Assembly (NCBI GenBank): GCA_040397785.1
Contig: JBBAVI010000087.1
Coordinates: 1-24,461, forward strand
Source of the DNA: M3007 sp040397785
GTDB taxonomy: Bacteria > Bacteroidota > Bacteroidia > Chitinophagales > Saprospiraceae
Direction of reading: 5' to 3'
Length of the DNA: 24,461 bases
The notes beneath the pieces were generated by a model. It ran no database searches. It was not told the DNA's origin and saw only the letters and a program-made list of their open reading frames with translations. This document shows, piece by piece, positions 8,877 through 14,956 of this stretch; the stretch's first letter is position 1; each line of letters opens with the position of its first letter. The translations under genes were made by a program, and so were the position numbers.

Positions 8877-9710
8877 ATGAATCGTTCTTTCAAACTGCTC
8901 GCCCTGATTATGAGCATTACCCTGGTATCTTTTTTTGCTTGTAAAAAAGAAGAAAATGATACCCAAATCTCGGAGGAGGATAAAACCAGTACGTCGGATT
9001 ATGCCAAAGCGGAAACCATTTTTACCGAAATCTGGTACACGACCCTCGAACAAGCCCTCAGCAACCCTGCACTCAATGGTATTGTTGGCGCAGTGGTGGA
9101 GGACCGTAACGCTTGTCCAACCGTAAGCGTTTCGCCACAAGGTACTTTCCCAAAAGTACTCACCCTCGATTATGCAACGGGCTGTGTTACGCCAAAAGGG
9201 CAGTCGATTTCCGGCCAGATCATTGCTACCTTCAGCGGGCTTGCAAGTCAGTCGGGCATCACGATTTCCATTACGTTGGTGAACCTCCAATACAAAGGAT
9301 ATACGGTTTCCGGTACTTATTTGGTAAATTGTATGGGTGCGGGCTCATACAGTGGCAGCATTAGCAACGGGGTAGTGGTGAATCCAGAAGGTGGTACGAC
9401 CACGTATAGCGGCACATTTGCCGTGGTTCAGGTAGAAGGCGCGAGCACGAAAGGTTTGAATCAGCAAGCGGATGATGTGTACAACATTACCCTTAATGTA
9501 GCGGGTATAGACACGAATGGCAAGGCGTACACCGCCAAAACAACCAGCCCCGTTCGCAAGGAATTAGATTGTGCCTGGGTGGTAAGTGGTGCAATTGAAG
9601 TAAAAATAGGCAACACCGCCAAAAAAACGCTCGACTTTGGCACGGGTACCTGTGATGACCAGGCGACTTTAACGATCGGTCAACTCTCAACGCCGATTAC
9701 GTTGCCTTAA
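8877..9710 (+). CDS. Lipoprotein of unknown function
   Basis: A 277-residue protein with a clear lipoprotein signal: a positively charged start, a hydrophobic core and lipobox SFFAC with Cys22. The residues after the Cys (KKEENDTQ) are charged, as in surface-exported Bacteroidota lipoproteins. The mature part is rich in Thr, Ser and Gly and looks all-beta. It contains FPKVLTLDYATGC followed by a KGQSISGQI segment, a pattern I recognise from Bacteroidota lipoproteins of unknown role. Cys residues in the mature part (for example in NACPTV, ATGCVT, DCAWV and TGTCDD) could form disulfides. It stands alone, with a terminator before the gene and another after it. The ATG at 8877 is the only start that keeps the signal peptide. 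No enzymatic motif is visible. Confidence 0.85.
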   Translation: MNRSFKLLALIMSITLVSFFACKKEENDTQISEEDKTSTSDYAKAETIFTEIWYTTLEQALSNPALNGIVGAVVEDRNACPTVSVSPQGTFPKVLTLDYATGCVTPKGQSISGQIIATFSGLASQSGITISITLVNLQYKGYTVSGTYLVNCMGAGSYSGSISNGVVVNPEGGTTTYSGTFAVVQVEGASTKGLNQQADDVYNITLNVAGIDTNGKAYTAKTTSPVRKELDCAWVVSGAIEVKIGNTAKKTLDFGTGTCDDQATLTIGQLSTPITLP

Positions 9711-9725
9711 AACACACTTTGCATG

Positions 9726-9765
9726 CCGGGTGGTACGGTTTTACGTGCTACCCGGTTTTCATTTT
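9726..9765 (+). terminator. Rho-independent terminator after the lipoprotein gene
   Basis: CCGGGTGGTACG (9726-9737) pairs with CGTGCTACCCGG (9744-9755) to give a 12-bp stem with two G-U pairs and a 6-base loop. TTTTCATTTT follows. It ends 14 bases before the next start codon, so the downstream gene probably needs its own promoter or some read-through. Confidence 0.88.
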
Positions 9766-9778
9766 CAATTAAATTGTC

Positions 9779-11365
9779 ATGAAAAAACTACTCCTCGTTT
9801 GTTGCTGCTTTTTGAGTTTTACCGGCTTTGTAGCCGCCCAAACCATAACTTACAGCAAAGATATTGCCCCCATCATTTACAAACATTGCACTACCTGCCA
9901 TCGGCCGGGTGAAGTAGCGCCTTTTTCGCTAACCAATTATGATGAGGTTGTTTCCTGGTCGAGCATGATCACTTATGTGACCGAAATCGGGTATATGCCC
10001 CCTTGGAAGGCCGAAGTTGGGTATCAACAATACCAGCAGGAAAATTACCTTACGACTGATCAGGTTCAATTGATCGCCGATTGGGTCGCGCAGGGCACCG
10101 TGCAAGGCAGTCCGGCCGATGAACCGCCTTTGCCCGTTTTTCCTGTTGGCTCGCAGGTAGGTTTACCCGATTTAGTCGTTTCTTTTGCACAATCCTATAT
10201 CCATGCAGGAGATGGAATGGACGAATATCGATATTTTGTGATACCTACGGGTCTAACGGAAGATAAAGACCTGGTAGCGCTGGAAGTTCGGCCTGGGAAT
10301 AAACAGATTGTACACCATTGTTTGGTATGGCAAGATACGAGTGGCACTGCTGCGGCAGATGATGCTGCTGCACCCGGATATGGCTATCCTGGTGGACAAT
10401 TTTCTACTTTAAATGGCCTGAATGATCAATTGCCAGGATATGTGCCGGGGCAAAAACCGATCGTATTCACCCAGGGCATTGCACAACGCCTGTACGCAAA
10501 TTCCGACTTGAAATTGCAAATGCATTATGCCCCAACCGCTTCCGATGAGCAAGATAGCAGCAGTGTAAACCTGTTTTTTGCCCAAAAACCGGCCACCCGC
10601 TTCTTGAAAAGTAAGGTAATGATCCCGTTTGCCGGAACTTTAACCAATGGACCATTTATCATCCCGGCCAATCAGGTCAAAAAATTCCATGGTACGTGGA
10701 CCATTCCGGAAGATGCAAGTATGGTGGGTGTTCAGCCGCATTGCCACAAGTTGGGACAGGCCTGGGAGGTATTTGCCATCACACCAAATCAGGATACGAT
10801 CAACATGGTTCGGGTAAATGACTGGGATTTCAACTGGCAGGGCATGTTTTATTTTAAAAAACTGATACCGCTGCCTAAAAATTCTGTCATTCATGCTTAC
10901 GCCACCTATGATAACACGGCAAACAACGTGGAAAACCCCAACAGTCCACCCAAGTTTGTAATTTGGGGAGAAAATACCGACGATGAAATGTATTACTTGC
11001 CCTTGTTGTACCTGAGTTATCAGCCTGGCGATGAGGATCTTGTGTTGGATGATGTGAGTGGGGTAGGCGACGATCCGCAGTTTTATACCATTCAGGATGC
11101 ATTATATCCGGTGCTTTCTCCCAATCCGGCCAGCGATCAGGTAAAAGTTGGTTTTACTTTAGCAAGTGGAAGCACCATTGGTTTGCGTTTATTCAATCAG
11201 CAGGGTCAAATGGTCAGAAGTTGGGAAACGGGCCAGTTTTACCTGCCGGGCCTGCACACGCGCGCACTTGATTTGAGTTTGCTTCCCGCAGGTATATACA
11301 CGCTTGTGCTGGAAACCAAAGATAAGCGCCACGCCCAGCAGTTGGTGGTTGCGTCGGCACGATAA
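9779..11365 (+). CDS. Secreted cytochrome c / PHM-like copper monooxygenase fusion with T9SS sorting domain
   Basis: A 528-residue protein with a signal peptide (1-20, ending VAAQ) and a cytochrome c-like domain (about 22-105) with heme motif CTTCH (C37, C40, H41) and a possible distal ligand, M73 in YMPPW. A type II copper, ascorbate-dependent monooxygenase core covers about 125-415. Every copper ligand of the peptidylglycine alpha-hydroxylating monooxygenase (PHM) family has a counterpart: H179/H180 in IVHHCLVW, H249 in LQMHYAP, H321/H323 in QPHCHKLG and M404 in DDEMYYL. Residues about 443-528 (SPNPASDQ...GIYTLVLE) form a type A T9SS sorting domain, so the protein is probably exported through the outer membrane. 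The heme may feed electrons to the copper centre (inference). The substrate is unknown. It is convergent with the histidine kinase gene and shares its terminator. Confidence 0.88.
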   Translation: MKKLLLVCCCFLSFTGFVAAQTITYSKDIAPIIYKHCTTCHRPGEVAPFSLTNYDEVVSWSSMITYVTEIGYMPPWKAEVGYQQYQQENYLTTDQVQLIADWVAQGTVQGSPADEPPLPVFPVGSQVGLPDLVVSFAQSYIHAGDGMDEYRYFVIPTGLTEDKDLVALEVRPGNKQIVHHCLVWQDTSGTAAADDAAAPGYGYPGGQFSTLNGLNDQLPGYVPGQKPIVFTQGIAQRLYANSDLKLQMHYAPTASDEQDSSSVNLFFAQKPATRFLKSKVMIPFAGTLTNGPFIIPANQVKKFHGTWTIPEDASMVGVQPHCHKLGQAWEVFAITPNQDTINMVRVNDWDFNWQGMFYFKKLIPLPKNSVIHAYATYDNTANNVENPNSPPKFVIWGENTDDEMYYLPLLYLSYQPGDEDLVLDDVSGVGDDPQFYTIQDALYPVLSPNPASDQVKVGFTLASGSTIGLRLFNQQGQMVRSWETGQFYLPGLHTRALDLSLLPAGIYTLVLETKDKRHAQQLVVASAR

Positions 11366-11385
11366 AGCAGTTTTTAAAAGCATGG

Positions 11386-11434
11386 CCACCCTGGGCACTT
11401 GATAGGAAGCAAGTAACCGGGGTGGTATGTTTTT
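11386..11434 (+). terminator. Terminator between convergent genes, possibly bidirectional
   Basis: The outer stem is CCACCCTGG (11386-11394) with CCGGGGTGG (11417-11425). The inner stem is ACTTG (11397-11401) with CAAGT (11410-11414). TATGTTTTT follows on the plus strand. On the minus strand the hairpin is followed by a shorter T-rich tract. The kinase stop codon (11433-11435) overlaps the plus-strand T tract. Confidence 0.8.
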
Positions 11435-12974
11435 ACAATTGCCGGCCTGCGTATTTGGCAATTTTAGTAAATAAGTCGTTGGGATTGAAGGGCTTGGGGA
11501 TATAATCATTCATGCCCACTTCCGATGATTTGGTTTTATCGCTGATGGTTGCAGAGGCCGTAAGTGCGATAATTGGAATATTTTGGTCAAAATGACGGAT
11601 CATTTGCGTGGCAGTATAACCATCCATTTCAGGCATTTGAATATCCATCAGAATCAGGTCGTACTGGTTATTTCGCGCCTTTTCTACCCCTAAAAGCCCA
11701 TTTTCGGCAATTTCGAAATCAATTTTCCAGCGGGTGAAAAATTTGGAGGCTACTTTAATGTTAATAATAAAATCCTCTACCATTAATAGGCGTACCCCTT
11801 CAAGGGGGCTGGATTCAGCATCTATTTGAGCAATTTCTTTCATGGGAGCCGCAGTTTTGCTTATTTCAAGTTCGAGGTTGAAATAAAAACGCGAACCTTT
11901 TCCGACCGTGCTCTCCAACAAAATATCACTTTTGTAAAGTTGCAACAGTCGGCGGGTGATCACTAAGCCTAGTCCGGTTCCGCCAAATTTACGGGTTGTT
12001 ACCGAACTTGCTTGTGTAAACAGATCAAATATTTTCTGTTGATGTTCGGGTGCAATGCCGATGCCGGTATCCGTGATTGAAAGTTCAATTTGTGCCATTT
12101 CCTGGTGAACACCAATCAGTTTATAAGCAATGGTTACGGCACCTGTTTCTGTAAATTTGATGGCATTGGAAACCAGGTTGGAAAGGATTTGGCTTAAGCG
12201 CAAGGAATCTCCAAGTAGGGTATCTGGCACACGTTCATCGGCTTCCAAAACCACTTTATAGCCTTTTTCGTCGGCTTTAGGCTGATAGGATTTTTGGATA
12301 TTGTGTACCAGTTGTTTGAAATTGAAGTCTGTATTTTCCAATTCCACCTTTCCTGCTTCAATTTTACTAAAGTCGAGCAGGTCATTGATCAGAATATAGA
12401 GATTATCCGCCGCAAATTGCAAGGTCTCCAGGTTTTCCACCATCACGGGTGTATTGTCTTCCTGCTTCATGAGGTACACGAGTCCAACAATCGCATTGAG
12501 CGGTGTGCGGATTTCATGGCTCATGATGGAAAGAAACTCTGATTTGGCGCGGGTCGCTTCCTCCGCGGCGTCTTTTGCCTGTATGAGTTGATCCTCAATA
12601 CTTTTTTGATAGATAATCTGTTGTTTCAAATGCTCAACCAGTCCCAATAAGTTATTTTCATTAAATTCGGGTACCGTAAAACCAACCGGTACTTCGAGGG
12701 TACGGACGGCATCCACCAACTTTTCGAAAGATTGTTTGCGTTGTGCAACTTCCAATTTTAATTGTTGGTTAATTTCGGCATACTCCCGGTCATTCAGTTG
12801 GGTAGAATGATCGAAAAGTTCCTTATCCCGTTCATAATTCAGGTAGGAATCATTGACAGCAGAAATAAAATCGACCTCCCTGATCTCATCAAGGTCGTTG
12901 TTTTTTAAGTATTTAAAAATTTGTCTTTTTAATAATGGATGCAGATTTCCAATATCAAGTACCAATGGAGACAT
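11433..12974 (-). CDS. Soluble hybrid histidine kinase / response regulator
   Basis: A 513-residue cytoplasmic signalling protein with no membrane segment. The N-terminal 55 residues are unassigned. A Gln/Glu/Lys-rich, probably coiled-coil linker spans about 60-145. The HisKA H-box is FLSIMSHEIRTPLNA with phospho-acceptor H153. The ATPase domain has the N-box NLVSNAIKF (N270), DTGIGI (302-307) and GGTGLG (331-336). A C-terminal receiver domain (about 393-513) has the acidic pair E400/D401, phospho-acceptor D444 in LMDIQMPEMDG, T472 and K494. The Asn usual after the acidic pair is Phe (VEDF). The start lies one base after the stop of the FIST gene (TAAGATG), so translation is probably coupled. 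With no sensor domain of its own, it likely receives input from the FIST protein (inference). Its phosphorelay output partner is not in the window. Confidence 0.93.
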   Translation of the reverse strand: MSPLVLDIGNLHPLLKRQIFKYLKNNDLDEIREVDFISAVNDSYLNYERDKELFDHSTQLNDREYAEINQQLKLEVAQRKQSFEKLVDAVRTLEVPVGFTVPEFNENNLLGLVEHLKQQIIYQKSIEDQLIQAKDAAEEATRAKSEFLSIMSHEIRTPLNAIVGLVYLMKQEDNTPVMVENLETLQFAADNLYILINDLLDFSKIEAGKVELENTDFNFKQLVHNIQKSYQPKADEKGYKVVLEADERVPDTLLGDSLRLSQILSNLVSNAIKFTETGAVTIAYKLIGVHQEMAQIELSITDTGIGIAPEHQQKIFDLFTQASSVTTRKFGGTGLGLVITRRLLQLYKSDILLESTVGKGSRFYFNLELEISKTAAPMKEIAQIDAESSPLEGVRLLMVEDFIINIKVASKFFTRWKIDFEIAENGLLGVEKARNNQYDLILMDIQMPEMDGYTATQMIRHFDQNIPIIALTASATISDKTKSSEVGMNDYIPKPFNPNDLFTKIAKYAGRQL

Positions 12975-12975
12975 C

Positions 12976-14115
12976 TTATTTCGATTCCGTTAGGGTAGTA
13001 ATAGTCATGGTTTGATTGTGCAAGTCACATTTTCCGGTCGCCAAGGGTGATATTTCACCATAGGAGTAAAATCCGGTCATGAATGTGTGCTCGCCAAAAA
13101 TTTCTTTGGCCGCTTCGATCTCTTCGTCAATACGCTGACCAAGCGCCAACCGTCGTCCAACACAACTTACGAGGATTGCGAGATCTGGTTTTTTATCCGG
13201 ATTCAGCAACGTTTGTTCAGCAGCCGTAGCCGCTGCATCGATCAGGCGGTCAAAATTAGCTTTCATCAAATTCACATAAGCGCCTTCCGGCATTTCTCCG
13301 GCAAACACCATGCTACCATCGTTTTCATCTATAGAGAGGATGGTGCGCACTACCGGTTCTGCATCTTGGGAAATTTTCATCGAAAGCGGGAACAACAACG
13401 CAGCGCCGGGCAGTTCGGAGGCATATTTACCTAGGTATTCTTTGTACAAATCGAGGGCTTTTTTACCGCCAAATTCATACAGGATATTATAACTGGACTT
13501 GGTAATTTGGCGTTCAGGTCCAAAAACGTCCCAGCCGCCCATGGTGCCGTGGCCTACTTCCAAATCGGTCCCATACAAGCCAATGGCTACGATTTGCCCT
13601 TCAGTTGGCTCGGCATCAAGCCCAACCAGGGTTCTTTCAAACCGCGCTGCATCGCCTGCCAATCCGCCCGAAACCGAAACATGGGCACTTAGATTTTCAT
13701 TGATGCCTTTGATCAAATCACTGCCATTTACTTTGCTACCGTCAGAAAGGACAAAAATCATTTTAAGATCGTCTCCTTGCAAGGCTGCGGATAGGGACTT
13801 GCCTGCTTCAAAACTTTGTTGGTAGTTGGATATACTTGCCTGGGCCTTTCGAATTTGGGTCTTTTCAAACTGAATGGCAGTCGCCACAATGGTACCCTCA
13901 TGGGCAGCCGATTGATAAATTTCCCCGGAGGTACTACACAGGAGCACCGAGGCTGCCGGGTAGGTTTCCTTAAAATTAGCGTACCAATGGCCTTGTTCAA
14001 GCAGGGTGCGCTCGCCAAAAACCAATAAGAGTTGCGCCTGCTCAGCAGAGAAGCCTTCAGACGTGTCGAGATTATGCCAGCGATCGCCAGCGTAAAAAGA
14101 TTGCGTGATTTTCAT
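12976..14115 (-). CDS. FIST-domain sensor protein (NosP-like)
   Basis: A 379-residue cytoplasmic protein with FIST_N (about 25-210) and FIST_C (about 225-360) domains. Visible family marks are LCSTSGEI, SVSGGLAGDAARFERTLVG, GFYSYGEISPL and LHNQTMTI. FIST domains are sensory. In Pseudomonas, NosP is a FIST protein of similar length that binds heme and nitric oxide and controls the hybrid kinase NahK encoded beside it. The pairing here, with a hybrid kinase gene one base downstream, is the same arrangement. That this protein binds heme or NO is inference, and other small ligands are possible. An upstream in-frame TTG at 14148 is an alternative start; the ATG at 14115 (MKITQSF) is preferred. No exact promoter box was found upstream. 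Confidence 0.88.
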   Translation of the reverse strand: MKITQSFYAGDRWHNLDTSEGFSAEQAQLLLVFGERTLLEQGHWYANFKETYPAASVLLCSTSGEIYQSAAHEGTIVATAIQFEKTQIRKAQASISNYQQSFEAGKSLSAALQGDDLKMIFVLSDGSKVNGSDLIKGINENLSAHVSVSGGLAGDAARFERTLVGLDAEPTEGQIVAIGLYGTDLEVGHGTMGGWDVFGPERQITKSSYNILYEFGGKKALDLYKEYLGKYASELPGAALLFPLSMKISQDAEPVVRTILSIDENDGSMVFAGEMPEGAYVNLMKANFDRLIDAAATAAEQTLLNPDKKPDLAILVSCVGRRLALGQRIDEEIEAAKEIFGEHTFMTGFYSYGEISPLATGKCDLHNQTMTITTLTESK

Positions 14116-14304
14116 GACAAGAAGGTTATTTCCCGTAACAAGCAACAAACGTGCCGCAACAATAAAAATTTAGATTAAAATAGGGGAAGAGGTTGATAAA
14201 CGTAAGCATTTTGGAGGTTTTGGGCAAAAAGCCGAATCAAATACTGTAAATAGGCTTAAGAACACTTTATGTGGTACATTGTTATGTAGTAGGAAAAAGG
14301 CAAT

Positions 14305-14349
14305 AAAAAAATCCTCAGCGTAAAGCGGTTGCTATTATCTGAGGATTTT
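14305..14349 (-). terminator. Rho-independent terminator downstream of the 31-residue ORF
   Basis: AAAATCCTCAG (14308-14318) and CTGAGGATTTT (14339-14349) are perfect inverted copies around a 20-base loop. Read on the minus strand the second arm ends in a run of seven T (14305-14311). It lies 39 bases after the stop of the small minus-strand ORF and before the FIST gene. The plus strand carries a shorter T run, so it may also work that way. Confidence 0.85.
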
Positions 14350-14388
14350 CTTTAAGGGTTTTGAACTGCCAACTATAAACGGTTCCAT

Positions 14389-14484
14389 TTATTCTTCTGA
14401 AGGTGCTTCAGTTTTGTCGTTGGTCAATCCGTAAAATGCCGTAGCAGTAAGCGTGAGGAAAATGAGGAAATAGGTTGAAGTCAT
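14389..14484 (-). CDS. Candidate 31-residue membrane microprotein
   Basis: The ATG at 14484 opens a 31-residue frame ending in TAA. The product starts MTSTYFLIFLTL, has a hydrophobic segment over about residues 4-20, then a polar acidic tail ending APSEE, consistent with a single membrane-spanning microprotein. It is not recognised as a known family. Support comes from its surroundings: an exact TAnnTTTG box about 52 bases upstream and a strong intrinsic terminator just downstream, giving a self-contained transcript of about 225 bases. The same features would also fit a small non-coding RNA, so coding status is unproven. Confidence 0.5.
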   Translation of the reverse strand: MTSTYFLIFLTLTATAFYGLTNDKTEAPSEE

Positions 14485-14535
14485 GGATTAAGATTTTGTA
14501 CGGGAATAAAAAAAATGAAGCGACAATATGCAATG

Positions 14536-14543
14536 CAAAGTTA
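14536..14543 (-). promoter_or_regulatory. -7 promoter box for the 31-residue ORF
   Basis: Read on the minus strand this is TAACTTTG, an exact TAnnTTTG match. GTG, one mismatch from the -33 TTG element, lies 17 bases further upstream. Transcription would begin near 14529, leaving a leader of about 45 bases before the ATG at 14484. Confidence 0.5.
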
Positions 14544-14674
14544 AGGTTTTAGCTAAGAAACACGTGGTTTTCTTTTGTTAAATGAATATAAACATTTTCA
14601 GAGTGGGTAAATTGAGTACTTTTCTTGTGTAATATTTTGCCAGTACGGCTGTTTGTTGTTTTTTTATTTTAAAA

Positions 14675-14702
14675 TTGTTTAAAAAAATAGATAATAATTT
14701 TG
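14675..14702 (+). promoter_or_regulatory. Bacteroidota-type promoter (TTG-N17-TAATTTTG)
   Basis: TTG at 14675-14677 and TAATTTTG at 14695-14702 match the Bacteroidota -33/-7 consensus with a 17-base spacer. The predicted transcription start is close to 14707-14709, which is the ATG of the 32-residue ORF. The transcript could continue into mutS2, whose start is at 14957; no other exact box was found before mutS2. Confidence 0.5.
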
Positions 14703-14706
14703 TTCG

Positions 14707-14805
14707 ATGTGGCTTTTTACCCTATTTGGTATATTTTTAATGTTAAGCGGCGTGTATCTATATTTAGCGGTCTTTTTTTTAAGACTACGGTTTGGTGGGG
14801 ATTAA
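14707..14805 (+). CDS. Candidate 32-residue membrane microprotein
   Basis: The ATG at 14707 opens a 32-residue frame ending in TAA. The product is almost entirely hydrophobic (starts MWLFTLFGIFLMLSG) with a basic end (LRLRFGGD), as expected for a single membrane helix with a positive cytoplasmic end. The predicted promoter places the transcription start at or next to this ATG, so the mRNA may be leaderless. It is divergent from the 31-residue ORF. T-rich DNA yields hydrophobic frames by chance, so this call rests on promoter position and the charge pattern. No known family is recognised. Confidence 0.35.
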   Translation: MWLFTLFGIFLMLSGVYLYLAVFFLRLRFGGD

Positions 14806-14956
14806 AGATGCATTGTTCAGGAACTAAAATTTGCCAATTTTGTTTGTACGGTCAGCATCTGTGTGTTTGATTTACTGCGGAGCATTCAAATTTTTTTCTG
14901 AACTTGCCAACCAGTTTGGAACTGTTTTCAGTCATTTTCCTATTACCTGTTTTACC

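Larger units (their letters stand above)
14116..14956. other. Gene-poor AT-rich block between the FIST operon and mutS2
   Basis: No conventional gene is present in these 841 bases. The block contains two divergent candidate microprotein ORFs, an intrinsic terminator and two Bacteroidota-type promoter boxes, listed separately. In 14116-14304 and 14806-14956 I see nothing beyond AT-rich leader sequence. The frame of mutS2 stays open back to 14831, but that extension does not resemble the family. Confidence 0.7.

Noticed and set aside
8739..9290. Minus-strand open frame (183 codons) over the lipoprotein gene
   Set aside because: It overlaps a clear lipoprotein gene and a terminator, and the product looks like a shadow translation.
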